Of a stretch of DNA of 64,000 nt, positions 1 to 26,617 are shown piece by piece. Within the stretch, counting starts at the first letter, position 1, and each line of letters starts with the position of its first letter. The notes beneath the pieces were generated by a model, which was given only the letters and a program-made list of their open reading frames with translations, had not been told where the DNA came from and did not search any database. A program made the position numbers and the translations under genes. Source of the stretch: Neoarius graeffei (taxonomy: Eukaryota; Chordata; Actinopteri; Siluriformes; Ariidae). The stretch lies in NCBI RefSeq assembly GCF_027579695.1, contig NC_083577.1, forward strand, positions 60,414,741 to 60,478,740. The letters run 5' to 3'.

Positions 1-225
1 TAAAATGGCGGCGCAGCTCAGTTTTTCCTTTTGGGCGCTCTCACTTTCTGTTAGAATTTGGTAAATAAATAAATATATATATTATTTACCAGCTTAAGGT
101 CAGTCCGTATGGTGAAATACCGTGACCCCGGCCTTGAATACTGACCTCGGCCCAGAGGGCCTCGCTCAGTACTTTCAAGACCTCAGTCACGGTATTTCAT
201 GATACGGACCTCCCAGCTGGTAAAT

Positions 226-226
<1 letters not shown>
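1..226. mobile_element. Unclassified fold-back element P, copy 1 (cut by window edge)
   Basis: This stretch is nearly the same as 53673-53880. Both copies contain AATGGCGGC, TTCTGTTAGAATTTGGTAAA, a short AT run, and an imperfect inverted repeat. Here the arms are about 88-126 and 186-222, with CCGTATGGTGAAATACCGTG facing CACGGTATTTCATGATACGG. The spacer carries GGCCCAGAGGGCC. No protein is encoded. The superfamily cannot be fixed because the left end is off the window. Confidence 0.6.

Positions 227-229
<3 letters not shown>

Positions 230-298
<69 letters not shown>
230..298. repeat. (AT)n microsatellite
   Basis: About 34 uninterrupted AT dinucleotides directly follow the fold-back element at 1-226. 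Confidence 0.95.
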
Positions 299-301
<3 letters not shown>

Positions 302-755
302 TGACATTTGCATGTGAAGTAATTTCTCTCAAAATGAGGACTGCAGAAGTGTCATTGCTCATGTTTGCAAAGTAAACTGTCTTTTTAAAATCTGATTTTG
401 ACACTAACTCAGTCACTGCCTTTACTATACCCACTTACAACCCCGATTCCAAAAAAGTTGGGACAAAGTCCAAATTGTAAATAAAAAAGGAATGCAATGA
501 TGTGGAAGTTTCAAAATTCCATATTTTGTTCAGAATAGAACATAGATGACATGTCAAATGTTTAAACTGAGAAAATGTATCATTTAAAGCAGGGGTCACC
601 AAACTTTTTTCTCTGGGGGCCACATTGTCGTTCCTGACTGTGATGGGGGGCCAGGGTCAGGTCAGCTATATAACATAGAATTGTATGACCCAGACAAATA
701 TGACCACCAGCAGGCCTCATTGTGTAGTAGAGATTACTAGCCTGGCACAGCCATC

Positions 756-900
756 CCCACTACTATATCCCCACTACTATACCCACACTACTATATCAAC
801 ACTACTATATCCACACTACTATATCAACACTACTATATCAACACTACTATATCCACACTACTATATCAACACTACTATATCCACACTACTATATCAACAC
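756..900. repeat. Minisatellite inside the hAT element
   Basis: Tandem units of about 15 bp alternate between CACTACTATATCCA and CACTACTATATCAA types. They lie between the left end of the hAT element and its unique part. Confidence 0.85.
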
Positions 901-1291
901 TTGATTCCTGGCACATATTTGTTTATCTTTACTAGTGGTTTGCAAAAGTAGTAATCGAGTCTTCACACTTTGTTTTAACTTGAAATACCACAGATATTCC
1001 ATTTATTTATTTTCTAATAAAAATAACATCAAAGCTGTCAAGGTAAGAAACATCTGCCTAGTTGAGGTGATTGACACTGGCAAAGGTGAGTGGAAAATTA
1101 TAAATTGTAGGTAGGCCTGTTGATATTATTAATAATATTAATAATTGTGTGCAGCACTGAATAAAGGTCAAATAAATAGGCCTAGAAAATAAATACATTT
1201 TTAAAAAACAGTGAAATTATAATAATATGAGCAATAGACCAACTAGCCAGCTCTTATGCCTATCCATTTGAGCATGTTCAGTAAACATTTT

Positions 1292-1828
1292 TTAGGTCAA
1301 GGTGAAAATGAAATGAGCAGTAGGCCATTTACAGGTCAAAACTAAAGCATAATACAGAATAATGGGAATCAAAATCAGTAGTATATGTAGGTGAGCTGGA
1401 TTTGTACTTGTTGATTTGTACTCCTTGTCGGGACACACCTCCTTGGCCACAGCAAGCATGCATACTTTAACAAAGTCCCCATCAGTAAGCGGCTTTCCAT
1501 GGGTAGCTAGTAGGTGAGCTACCTTATAGCTAGCTCGGACAGCAGCCTGGTTGATCTGGGTTTGGTGAAGGAATACATTCTGTTTTGCAGCCAGTCTGCA
1601 TTTCATCCTCCGAATCCTATCTTCTCTTGTTTGCCCTCGCAAACTAGCATACTCTTTGTGGCGGGTTTCGTAGTGACGACGCAGATTATATTCTTTGAAA
1701 ACCGGCACACTTTCTTTACAAACAAGACAAACTGCACGGTCCTTACACTGAACGAAAAAATAATCGGTGGTCCACTGTTCTTTAAAAACTCTGCACTCTC
1801 TGTCAGCTTTTCGCTGACTGCTAGCCAT
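1292..1828 (-). pseudogene. BED-finger remnant of a hAT transposase
   Basis: The 178-codon frame starts with MASSQRK. About residues 1-140 look like the N-terminus of a domesticated-type hAT/ZBED or GTF2IRD2-like transposase. A zinc-finger pattern CLVC...HYETRH (two Cys, two His, BED type) is followed by the conserved stretch ending KEVCPDK. The rest, to the stop, reads into unrelated sequence. The RNase-H-like catalytic domain and the C-terminal dimerisation region are absent because the element is internally deleted. It may still encode a DNA-binding fragment but cannot catalyse transposition. Confidence 0.75.
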
Positions 1829-2176
1829 TTTGCTGTCCTGAACACTGACAGTTCTCTGCGCGTGCGCTGCCTGTCACTGCTTGATCGCGACCATATGACG
1901 AAAATTCGGAAAATATGAATAGTTCATTTTATAACTAAATATCAATTTTAATTGATAAAATCAACAAAATACAAGATGCAGACATGTTATTATTTGCCAA
2001 AAAGCAATTTAAAAAATAATAGGCCATAACCACTTTTGGGGATTGCCTCATAGGGCCGGTTCAAGTGGTGGGGGGCAGAGGGGCTGGGGGGCCGGTCAAA
2101 GGGGGGTGGCAGGCCGGAGTCGGCCAGCGGGCTGTAGTTTGGTGACCCCTGATTTAAAGAGAAAAATTAGGTGATT

Positions 2177-3304
2177 TTAAATTTCATGACAACGACACAT
2201 CTCAAAAAAGTTGGGACAAGGCCATGTTTTCCACTGTGAGACATCCCCTTTTCTCTTTACAACAGTCTGTAAACGTCTGGGGACTGAGGAGACAAGTTGC
2301 TCAAGTATAGGGATAGGAATGTTAACCCATTCTTGTCTAATGTAGGATTCTAGTTGCTCAACTGTCTTAGGTCTTTTTTGTCTTATCTTCCGTTTTGTGA
2401 TGCGCCAAATGTTTTCTATGGGTGAAGGATCTGGACTGCAGGCTGGCCAGTTCAGTACCCGGACCCTTCTTCTACGCAGCCATGATGCTGTAATTGATGC
2501 AGTATGTGGTTTGGCATTGTCATGTCGGAAAATGCAAGGTCTTCCCTGAAAGAGACGTCGTCTGGATGGGAGCATATGTTGCTCTAGAACCTGGATATAC
2601 CTTTCAGCATTGATGGTGTCTTTCCAGATGTGTAAGCTGCCCATGCCACACGCACTAATGCAACCCCATACCATCAGAGATGCAGACTTCTGAACTGAGC
2701 GCTGATAACAACTTGGGTCGTCCTTCTCCTCTTTAGTCCGAATGACACGGCGTCCCTGATTTCCATAAAGAACTTCAAATTTTGATTCGTCTGACCACAG
2801 AACAGTTTTCCACTTTGCCACAGTCCATTTTAAATGAGCCTTGGCCCAGAGAAGACGTCTGCGCTTCTGGATCATGTTTAGATACAGCTTCTTCTTTGAA
2901 CTATAGAGTTTTAGCTGGCAACGGCAGATAGCACTGTGAATTGTGTTCACAGATAATGTTCTCTGGAAATATTCCTGAGCCCATTTTGTGATTTCCAATA
3001 CAGAAGCATGCCTGTATGTGATGCAGTGCCGTCTAAGGGCCCGAAGATCACAGGCACCCAGTATGGTTTTCCGGCCTTGACCCTTATGCACAGAGATTCT
3101 TCCAGATTCTCTGAATCTTTTGATGATATTATGCACTGTAGATGATGATATGTTCAAACTCTTTGCAATTTTACACTGTCGAACTCCTTTCTGATATTGC
3201 TCCACTATTTGTCGGCGCTTAATTAGGGGGATTGGTGATCCTCTTCCCGTCTTTACTTCTGAGAGCCGCTGCCACTTCAAGATGCTCTTTTTATACCCAG
3301 TCAT
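2177..3304 (-). CDS. Tc1-like transposase, uninterrupted frame (375 aa)
   Basis: The transposase would bind the terminal repeats of its element and move it by cut and paste into TA sites. The frame begins [10 protein letters not shown] and has two N-terminal helix-turn-helix regions: about residues 25-70, including [13 protein letters not shown], and about 80-130. A GRP/AT-hook-like basic linker follows. The DDE catalytic triad is visible as D172 (LWSDESKF), D262 (HDNAKPH) and E297 (SPIENIW). Thirty-four residues separate the last two, the DD34E spacing of Tc1 elements. The last dozen residues are read from the inner terminal repeat, so the true end may be slightly different. Compared with the copy at 57630-58589 it has no frameshift. 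Whether it is active is unknown. The hAT insertion sits in the left terminal repeat region and not in the frame. Confidence 0.88.
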   Translation of the reverse strand: MTGYKKSILKWQRLSEVKTGRGSPIPLIKRRQIVEQYQKGVRQCKIAKSLNISSSTVHNIIKRFRESGRISVHKGQGRKTILGACDLRALRRHCITYRHASVLEITKWAQEYFQRTLSVNTIHSAICRCQLKLYSSKKKLYLNMIQKRRRLLWAKAHLKWTVAKWKTVLWSDESKFEVLYGNQGRRVIRTKEEKDDPSCYQRSVQKSASLMVWGCISACGMGSLHIWKDTINAERYIQVLEQHMLPSRRRLFQGRPCIFRHDNAKPHTASITASWLRRRRVRVLNWPACSPDPSPIENIWRITKRKIRQKRPKTVEQLESYIRQEWVNIPIPILEQLVSSVPRRLQTVVKRKGDVSQWKTWPCPNFFEMCRCHEI

Positions 3305-3863
3305 GTTAATGACCTATTGCCAATTGACCTAATGAGTTGCAATTTGGTCCTCCAGCTGTTCCTTTTTTGTACCTTTAACTTTTCCAGCCTCTTATTGCCC
3401 CTGTCCCAACTTTTTTGAGATGTGTTGCTGTCATGAAATTTCAAATGAGCCAATATTTAGCATGAAATTTCAAAATGTCTCACTTTCTACATTTGATATG
3501 TTGTCTATGTTCTATTGTGAATACAATATCAGTTTTTGAGATTTGTAAATTATTGCATTCCGTTTTTATTTACAATTTGTACTTTGTCCCAACTTTTTCG
3601 GAATCAGGGTTGTATAAGTAACCTCATAATGGGAAAACTAGGAAAAATGTGTGGGGGGGGTCCCCCTGAGGCAGCAAATAATCAGATTTTAATCAGATTT
3701 ATTTTCTAAATATATAATGTATGCACTTCTACAGTTGCAACCGAACAATAAACCACCGAAATAATGGGTTTACCTGTTGTGTAATTCAAATTCATTTTCA
3801 CCATGCGAAGTGTTTTTTGCTATAGTAAATACTTAATATAGTTGCAAATGGCACATTTAGCTG

Positions 3864-5025
3864 CAGTGGTAAAAGAAGTATTCAGATACTTTAATTAAGT
3901 AGCAGTGAAAATACTTGGGCGGCATGGTGGTGTAGTGGTTAGCACTGTCACCTCACAGCAAGAAGGTTTTGGGTTTAAGCCCAGTGGCCGATGAGGGCCT
4001 TTCTGTGTGGAGTTTGCATGTTCTCCCCGTGTCTGCGTGGGTTTCCTCCGGGTGCTCCGGTTTCCCCCACAGTCCAAAGACATGCAGGTTAGGCTAATTG
4101 GTGGCTCTAAATTGACTGTAGGTGTGAATGTGAATGGTTGTCTGTCCCTATGTGTCAGCCCTATGATAACCTGGTGACTTGTCCAGGGTGTACCCCGCCT
4201 CTCGCCCATAGTCAGCTGGGATAGACTCCAGCTTGTCTGTGACCCTGTAGGACAGGCTAAGTGGCTACAGATAATGGATGCATGGATGAAAATACTCCAA
4301 TACAAGTAAAAGTCCTGCATTCAAACCCTTACTTAAGTAAAAATATGTAAGTATTATCAGCAAAATGTAGTTAAAATGTTGAACGTTAAAGTACTCAATG
4401 TGTGCAGTAAAATGGTCCCTGTCATTGTTTTACTATTATATATGATGTTTTTGGATTAATATTACTGCTTCATTAATGTGTTGCATTTTAGTGTTGTAGA
4501 TGTAAGCGTGAGCTAATTTTTAATTACTTTATGTACTTTTGGGTAATTTAATCGACAGTAAAGCATCATATTTTGCAAGATCTTCATATGTTTGTAGTGT
4601 CGCTGTCCTGAACCATGTGTCTCTAAAAAGTCAGCTTTTCATGACCTCAGAAAAACAGCCCTGTTTTCATTTTTGTGATGATGCATTTTCCAGCTAATCC
4701 AAGAGGGTTATTAAATAGTTGATTTAGCTGAAGTGCAACAATTTTCTTAACCCATAAAGGAACACTTAATCTACAAACATTCGAAATCAACACATTTGGA
4801 GATAAGCAGTTTTCACTGAACAGAAAGGATATGAAACTTTGTTATCTGAAAAATGACTACAGTAGTAGCTAAAGCTGTCAGAAAAAAGTAGTGGAGTAAA
4901 AAGTGCAATATTTGCCTGTAGATTAGAAGTAAAATGGAAATGAAGTTGCATAAAATGAAAATACTCAAAGTACAAGTACCTCAAATCTGTACTTAAGTAA
5001 GTGTACTTAGTTACATTCCACATTC
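3864..5025. mobile_element. hAT-like MITE split by a SINE
   Basis: The left end starts CAGTGGTAAAAGAAGTATTC and the right end runs TACTTAAGTAAGTGTACTTAGTTACATTCCAC. Internal ACTTAAGTA repeats are typical of an abundant teleost hAT-type MITE that I recognise from memory. Similar TTAGCT sequences flank both ends, a degraded duplication. The SINE at 3917-4286 interrupts it. No coding capacity is seen. Confidence 0.6.
3917..4286 (+). mobile_element. tRNA-derived SINE (family 1)
   Basis: The head GGCATGGTGGTGTAGTGGTT carries an A-box-like motif. The B box is degraded to GGGTTTAAGCCC. A conserved body follows, then an ATGGATG tail. A perfect 10-bp duplication TGAAAATACT flanks it (3906-3915, 4287-4296). 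Confidence 0.9.
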
Positions 5026-5384
5026 TTAGCTCTGATCTAGTGTCTGCAGATCTGATGGATATCAGAGTATTGGTATATGGGTGCTTGGCTGAAATCCAAG
5101 TGTCTTTCTGCAATTTCTTGAAATCCACTAATGGCTTGAATGGCCATGACCATGTGAATCATGTATTAACTGCATTAATCACATAATTCTATTGTTAGTG
5201 TGTACTCAGTAGATGACACTTAATGCCATTCCCATACACTGGCAGTGTGATGTACAGCTATGCTCCCAGTTCCACTTATTTGCCCATCCAGTGTGCTCTC
5301 GGTTGGATCCCTTTTCTAGGGTTTCTTGGCTAAGTAAGTACAGCTGGCTAGCCATTCCTCTGCTGCACTGCTTTTGGTCATAGA

Positions 5385-5590
5385 CAATTTAGAGTAGCCA
5401 ATTATCCTAACTGCATGTCTTTGGATTGTGTGTGTGTGGGGTGGGGTGGGGTGGGGGGGACCGGAGCACCCAGAGGAAACCCACGCAGACACATGTAAAC
5501 TCCACACAGAAAGGCCCCTCATCGGCCGTGAGTTTTGAACCCGGAACCTAAGTGCTATGAGGCAACAGCACTAATCACTGCATCACCCAG
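5385..5590 (-). mobile_element. Old, truncated SINE (family 1)
   Basis: Reverse-complement matches to the SINE body (GCATGTCTTTGGATTGTG, CACACAGAAAGGCCCC) and head (ACTAATCACTGCATCACCC) are present. The sequence is diverged, with a G-rich insertion at about 5437-5459. Confidence 0.75.
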
Positions 5591-5797
5591 TTATTCAGGA
5601 TAAAACAGTTAGCCATCATCAGTGAAACAGAATGATCCAAATAAAGTTCTCTGTTACATTGTGTAAATGATTAGTCCTGATTTTAGTAGAAAACATCGCT
5701 GTCAAAAGGGTACCATTTAAGAGTGCCTGAAATAAGGCAGTATTTACCAACAGGCTACTTAAAGTACTTAAATAAAATAACATTAATAATAAGAATA

Positions 5798-6062
5798 CAG
5801 TAGTGCTTGAAAGTTTGTGAACCCTTTAGAATTTTCTAGATACTGAAAGCAAAGGTTCACATACTTTTGCCACTCACAGATATGTAATATTGGATCATTT
5901 TCCTCAATAAATGACCAAGTATAATATTTTTGTTTCATTTGTTTAACTGGGTTCTCTTTATCTACTTTTAGGACTTGTGTGAAAATCTGATGATGTTTTA
6001 GGTCATATTTATGCAGAAATATAAAAAATTCTAAAGGGTTCACAAACTTTCAAGCACCACTG
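5798..6062. mobile_element. Tc1-type MITE, 265 bp
   Basis: The terminal inverted repeats CAGTAGTGCTTGAAAGTTTG and CAAACTTTCAAGCACCACTG extend about 40 bp inward. TA flanks both ends (5796-5797, 6063-6064). The element is non-coding and AT-rich. Confidence 0.88.
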
Positions 6063-6357
6063 TAACATTCCATTTATATAGTGCTTTTCTAACACTCAAA
6101 GTTGTTCAAAGTTCTCAGTGATCTGATTTAGTTTGGACCTTTCTGATGAGTGGACACACTATTGCAGGCCACATAATGGTTCCCCCAAGGAATAATTGAA
6201 GAACCCTTAAAGGGTCTAGATTTTACCTTTTTCCTTAAGAATAGATGCTGTGATGCTGCTAGCTTGCTAAAAGATAAATTGGTGTTTGCATTAATTGGCT
6301 TTAGCTAACATTATTTATTGTTAACATCACAGTAAAACATTTACTGGGTCCAGTCTG

Positions 6358-6771
6358 TGGGACAGCACGGTGGTGTAGTGGTTAGCACTGTTGCCTCACA
6401 GCAAGAATGTCATGGGTTTGAGCCCAGTGGCCAACGAGGGCCTTTCTGTATGGAGTTTGCATGTTCTCCCTGTGTCTGCATGGGTTTCCTCTGGGTGCTC
6501 TGGTTTCCCTCACAGTCCAAAGACATGCAGGTTAGGCTAATTGGTGGCTCTAAATTGACCATAGGTGTGAGTGTGAATGGTTGTTTGTCTCTATGTGTCA
6601 GCCCTGCAATGACCTGGTGACTTGTCCAGGGTGTACCCTGCCTCCCGCCCATAGTCAGCTGGGATAGGGTCCAGCTTGCCTGTGACCTTGAACAGGATAA
6701 GCGGCTACAGATAATGGATGGATGGATGGATGGATGGATGGATGGATGGATGGATGGATGGATGGATGGAT
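6358..6771 (+). mobile_element. tRNA-derived SINE (family 1) with long GATG tail
   Basis: This is a full-length head, body and tail. The 11-bp duplication GGTCCAGTCTG flanks it (6347-6357, 6772-6782). The tail has expanded to a (GATG)n run of about 60 bp at 6712-6771. Confidence 0.92.
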
Positions 6772-6782
6772 GGTCCAGTCTG

Positions 6783-7606
6783 CCCACTGAATTGTAAAAA
6801 GTCTGTCTATGTTGCTGGCCAACAGAAATCTATTTGGTACACTAAAGAAACAAGTAGCAGAAGATTAGATGCCCTGAACAGAGCTCTAGAATGAGGAAGA
6901 CAGCTTGAAGATCTCATGATCCAAAGTGCATCACCTCATCTGTAAAACATAGCGGTATGGGCTTTTATGACTGCTAGCTGAGCTGGTTGTCACTTGTTTT
7001 TAATGATTTTTAAAGAATTGATTAAAGCATTGTATAGAAGTGTGTTGGCTGCTCAGAGCTAAAGAAACTTAAATCTTAGTGGGCAATGTTCACCTTGCAC
7101 TCAGACAGTAATCTGAAGCATACTATTAAAGATAAAAAAGTTTTTCAGGGTAAAAAAAATTGGAACGTTCAAGGTTCAAGTCATCCGATTTAAACTTCAC
7201 TGAGCAGCAATTCACTCAGTAAAGGCAAGACTAGAGACAAAATTGGATTGAATTTCCTCCCAGACCGTATAACATCAGTAAGGAGTATCTCAGTCTGACG
7301 ATGTATAGACTGAAGATCTATGCGATCATGCAGTCATCAGTTACAAAAGGAAAGTAAGGCAATTGGTTTAAAAATGTATTTATTTGAAAGCACACATATT
7401 CGCTGAGTTATTTGTGATCACTGGACTGGGAGAATTGTGTATAGAGGGCTGTGGTTAATGTAATATAGGTGTTAATACACTAATTAACTCTGACACTGTT
7501 CTTCACCTGATTTGGAGGATGAAGAAATTAACAGTACGAGTAAGCTCTTATATTCCATCGCCATCTTGTGGTGATTTGTGGATATGAGGTTTTAAAATCA
7601 TTTATG

Positions 7607-7661
<55 letters not shown>

Positions 7662-8000
7662 AACTACAGTGCCTGAAGTAGTACAGTATCTAGCTGCACT
7701 ACAAATAGCTATGACTTTCAGGAAGATATTTAGTTTACGAAAAGGGTAAGGGTAACAGGTAAAATCCTTTTTTTTTTTAAATATACCCCCATTTTTTTCT
7801 CAAACGCACAAGTAAACATAAACCTGTTGTTGCTCTTCTTTCAGCCCGAAAGAAAAACAGGTCGGTCAGCGAACATTATAGTGTGAACCTGAAGAGTTGT
7901 GGCTTTGTGTTTTGGTGAGGCTGAATTACAAATGGATCGCTAGTCTATAACTACATAAAGGCACTATATGGAGTCAGATGTAATGCACCCTACTTCGTGC
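6783..8000. other. Unique-looking sequence 5' of gad1
   Basis: No gene or recognisable transposon is seen apart from a (CT)n run at 7611-7658. The ORFs here are short and lack recognisable domains. Confidence 0.5.
7611..7658. repeat. (CT)n microsatellite
   Basis: Uninterrupted TC dinucleotides for about 48 bp. Confidence 0.95.
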
Positions 8001-8559
8001 ACTAAATATGTAATGTAGAGAATGTAGAGCGGCTTGACACTGTGGCTCAGAGGGAGCTGTCCAGGTCCTGAAACGCGGAGCCGCAGCGCCGCTTTACGGC
8101 AAAACTACAGAGCAGACCTGAGCCCGTGTTTACATTTCTATAGTCACTTATAACATCAGAGTCCACATACGAATTGTCCCAAAGTTTATATATATTCTCT
8201 ATTCAGTTTTTAATCTTTAAGTCTTTTTTTAAGTTGATTAAGGTTATTAAACCAGCTGTTTACCGCCACCGTGTGGATTTTCTTCCAAAACATTCTCTTT
8301 GTGATTTCTTACATTTTATTCTCAAATATATACCATATTATAATAACCTTAAGAAAACTGTTTCATTCCTACGTGTATCTCAGGTTAAACACTGGCATGT
8401 GTGCTACAGAATTACCGCCTATAGCCTAATTTTTAAGAATAATCTTATCCACCGGGAAAATGACTGGTGTAGTAATAATGTGTGATTAGGAAGGAGGCTA
8501 TTTATAATCTTTTCGTTTCCCTAATGGGTGCGTTTGTCCTAGGTTTTTTTTTTTTCCTC

Positions 8560-9026
8560 CATCAAGGTCAGGATTTTGCCAAACCCCTCCCCTTCCTCCC
8601 TGTGCTTAAAGTGCGTGAGCGCGACTTCCAAAATCTTACGTGACTTGTGCCTCCATTCGCGGTATCAAGTCCTGCGGGCAAGTCCTAAAAGTAGCTCGGA
8701 TGCGTCCTGTGAGTTATTTTTATTTTCTAAGGGGTTTTATTATTGTTATTATCTGTGATGTGGACTGCTTTGCCTGAGATGCGCTACAACAGGAGGTAAC
8801 AGAGCAATTCAGGCGCGCGTAGGAACGAATAAAACGGTGGAGCCGCGCGGTGAATTTCAGCAAATATATCCAAAGGTCACCGCGGATGGGATTTAGGCGG
8901 CTGTTATTTGCGCCAAGCTTTGCTCGGAGTGAAGGCACATCTAACCTGACCTGACCTGACCTGACCTGACCCTCTTGTGATTTTGGATATTTTGCTGTTT
9001 CCCAGTCATTGGATTCGCTTTACAAG
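8560..9026 (+). promoter_or_regulatory. gad1: Candidate gad1 promoter region and non-coding first exon
   Basis: This stretch is less AT-rich and richer in CpG than its surroundings. It ends in a good splice donor, TTTACAAG|GTAACT, at 9026/9027. A strong acceptor with a pyrimidine tract lies at 9706, just upstream of the gad1 start codon. The simplest reading is a 5' UTR exon ending at 9026 and spliced to 9707. The transcription start and exact promoter cannot be placed from sequence alone. GC-rich sequence at 8040-8110 could be an alternative first exon. Confidence 0.4.
8945..8971 (+). repeat. (CCTGA)5 pentamer repeat in putative gad1 leader
   Basis: Five perfect tandem CCTGA units lie about 55 bp before the predicted first-exon donor. 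Confidence 0.9.
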
Positions 9027-9706
9027 GTAACTTTGAATGTTTTTAATGTTTTAACGGCCAGCTTGAAAACAATGCTCTAACAGGTGCCTTATATAGTGCA
9101 ATGCATTGTTATAGTTTTAAGGCAATCTGGGTGATCTTGCTGTCCTTGAATTTGGTAAATCAGTGGGCTTTAATTACAACAGGGTAACCTTTCTACACTT
9201 TTGTATTTAGCAATGCGTTTCATCTTCCAAGACTAAATATTCTATCAAAATCTGGTGTCCATTAGATTGATGTTTACTCACACTGTTTTCTCATGTCTTA
9301 GCAGTCTGTATGCATTTTTATTAATCAGTAACCACTTGTACGCTTGAAATCATGGGTAGTATTTATAAATTGGCATTATGGCATGTTTTGCTGCGCCAGT
9401 AACAGTACCCAGTTGGCCTTTACGCATTTTTCATTCATGTCACTTGTGTGAAATAAACTTTTGCCTGCTATCACACATCATGACCCAATGGGCTGTATAA
9501 CTGGAATAAGACTGATCGTCGTGTATAGTTCTCCATTACGTTTTCTCAATGCATCCTGCAGCCTGGATATATTGTTAATGCTTTCTAAATTCTGCTGCAG
9601 TCTGGAGAGCTCCAACAGCTGCCCATTGCCTTTAGTTTAAAATACGCTACAAATATGGAATGCACTGTCCACCTGACGCTAAACTTTCTCTCTGCCCCCC
9701 TCACAG

Positions 9707-9791
9707 CGAATGTGACTGTCCAGCTTCTTCCGAGGTGAAACAGTGGCCGTGACAGCGCGCTTTGGTCTTCAGTCCCCGTCTCTATAGAGCG
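9707..9791 (+). other. gad1: gad1 5' UTR part of the first coding exon
   Basis: An acceptor CCCCCCTCACAG precedes 9707 and the ATG lies at 9792. The exon boundaries are predicted from splice consensus and from the conserved position of the GAD1 start. Confidence 0.6.
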
Positions 9792-24545
<14,754 letters not shown>

Positions 24546-24848
24546 AGGGTGCAATGATATTTTAGCTGATGAATGTTCATCAAACAACAGTATGCATTCC
24601 TGTACAATCCCAGACAATTTCACAAAGTATTAGAGTTATGACAGCAAAACAGAGTTGTGGTGTCGGGTTACAGTATTGCCATTACTCAAAATACTTTCAT
24701 TCACCCACTTTGGAGTCAAGTGATGCATCATGTTCTTGAGAACAGTATTTCATGATCGTAGTATTACAAGATTGTATCTGTGTAAAGAATGAATTGCACA
24801 TAATGCTGGCAGTGCTGAGTTTTTGAGTCAAACATAAGGTTAACGCTG

Positions 24849-24854
24849 AATAAA
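24849..24854 (+). terminator. gad1: Candidate proximal polyadenylation signal of gad1
   Basis: AATAAA lies about 300 bp after the stop codon, followed by TTTT and GTGTT-rich sequence. Confidence 0.4.
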
Positions 24855-26107
24855 AGTTTTCTGGAGTGTTCTATGATGGAGCTGTCAGTGAAGGTGAAGT
24901 CATATCAGGGCTTGTAATCTGGGAGTATAGCAATTAAAAGGGAAGATAACAGTATCGTAAAATCTCAGAAATATTTCTGTGGCATGCCCTTTTTCAAGGT
25001 GTTCCTCACATGACCTCTTCATTCTATCCTCACTGTATCTATCAATTATATGTACTATATTTAATGATGTAATAATATTGTTATAATTATTGCACAATAA
25101 TTTCAAATTTCTCTGCACCAATATATATTTTAAGAATTAATCAAATAGTGTTGTCAATGTGACTGAATTTTACTGGATGTACAAGTGTGTGTGTACACAC
25201 ACAAAATTGATAGGTTTATGTAGACTGTGTATATTATTGTTATATGGCCTTTGTGACTAATGTATTATGTAGTTTTACATTAAGCTGTTTAAATAGTGAT
25301 TAACATTTAAATACAATTATTTTCTAAAGGTTTTACTTATATGAGGAGACTGTGTGAAATGTCTTTGTCCATTTGTAGGGTACCTTTATTTGTATATGAG
25401 AGGATCTTATGAGTGTTTTAAAATTGTTTGAGATTTCAATGTATTCATTGACCAAAGACATAGAAGGAAGTGATATTTATCAATCACTTATCTGTACTAT
25501 ACAATGATCTAGGTTAATTGATCGTGTCACATAGAGAACATGAGCACATACAGTGTAACTTTAGTGCAATGTGATGTAGCTGTGATTATAACAATAAGTA
25601 TAGTAACAAAGTACATAATGAATGTTCTAAGTAAATTGTCTAGTTATAGTCAAGTGAAATGAGAATCAGTAAAACGCAGTGAATTCTAGCTAAAATGGTA
25701 CTTAGAGAAGCACAACAGAACTTTACCCCTTAAAATACAAACGCATTATGTATTTTATTAGTATTTAGAGACTAGCTGTATATTGACATCTTAGTAAACA
25801 CAGGACTGTGTGTCCATTAATAGATTAAGCCAGTTTTAAGCATCAGTGGTGAATGTATTCTTTTTATTCTGGGACTGAAGGATTTATTCCCGCCTGAAGG
25901 ATTCACTCCAAGAAAGAGGCAAAGGTTATGCTTGCATTCTTTTGGATCTTTAATGTAAGCATTTACTGTAACGTAAGCATTAGGCAAGATTATGCATTTA
26001 CAGTTAGTGTTTTTGCAGATAAAATGCTGGTTAAAGACAGGCACCTTAATCTACAGTCACAGGAAGTAAACAAAATGATGGTGCAGAAATGATGTATGAA
26101 TACTGGA

Positions 26108-26113
26108 AATAAA
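26108..26113 (+). terminator. gad1: Candidate distal polyadenylation signal of gad1
   Basis: AATAAA just before the next SINE. It would give a 3' UTR of about 1.6 kb. Confidence 0.3.
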
Positions 26114-26247
26114 ATACTTGAAATCAACCGATCACGCCTCCATTTATTGTAACGACTGAAGGTGTGATCTGTACACAAACAGTACAAAAGATAATGTTAC
26201 TCATCTTTTTAATTATGAGGCGTTAATAATAATAATTATTATTAACT

Positions 26248-26617
26248 CATCTCATTATCTTTAGCCGCTTTATCCTTCTACAGGGTCGCAGGCAAGCTGG
26301 AGCCTATCCCAATTGACTATGGGCGAAAGGCGGGGTACACCCTGGACAAGTCGCCAGGTCATCACAGGGCTGACACATAGACACAGACAACCATTCACAC
26401 TCACATTCACACCTACGGTCAATTTAGAGCCACCAGTTAACCTAACCTGCATGTCTTTGGACTGTGGGGGAAACCGGAGCACCCGGAGGAAACCCACGCG
26501 GACACGGGGAGAACATGCAAACTCCACACAGAAAGGCCCTCGCCGGCCCCGGGGCTCGAACCCAGGACCTTCTTGCTGTGAGGCGACAGCGCTAACCACT
26601 ACACCACCGTGCCGCCC
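26248..26617 (-). mobile_element. tRNA-derived SINE (family 1)
   Basis: A full-length antisense copy bounded by ATTATTA-rich sequence on both sides. A probable duplication is AATTATTATTA. The A- and B-box motifs are intact. Confidence 0.9.

Larger units (their letters stand above)
590..2151 (-). mobile_element. Internally deleted hAT element nested in the Tc1 element
   Basis: The ends are CAGGGGTCACCAAACT and its complement AGTTTGGTGACCCCTG. They are flanked by an 8-bp duplication ATTTAAAG (582-589 and 2152-2159). The uninterrupted Tc1 sequence at about 57600 shows this site filled by a single copy. The element keeps only a BED-finger exon of a transposase (minus strand, about 1412-1828) and a short tandem repeat. 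The catalytic domain is gone, so it is non-autonomous. Confidence 0.9.
438..3612 (-). mobile_element. Tc1/mariner element, near full length, split by a hAT insertion
   Basis: The ends are inverted copies of CAACCCCGATTCCAAAAAAG (left) and CTTTTTCGGAATCAGGGTTG-like sequence (right). They are flanked by TA at 436-437 and 3613-3614, the target duplication of Tc1/mariner elements. The terminal repeats are long, roughly 200 bp, with the internal motif AAAAAAGTTGGGACA repeated as in IR/DR-type elements. A transposase frame lies on the minus strand at 2177-3304. Removing the hAT element at 590-2151 leaves about 1.6 kb, the usual size for the family. Related copies are at 57461-59063 and 57021-60156. 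Confidence 0.92.
24546..26113 (+). other. gad1: gad1 3' UTR candidate with two poly(A) signals
   Basis: This repeat-free stretch follows the stop codon. AATAAA occurs at 24849-24854 and 26108-26113, so short and long 3' ends are both possible. No other ORF of note is present. The true cleavage sites cannot be told from sequence. Confidence 0.45.

Noticed and set aside
1514-1918. 134-codon + strand frame opposite the BED-finger remnant
   Set aside because: It is an antisense shadow of the hAT transposase exon with no recognisable domain.
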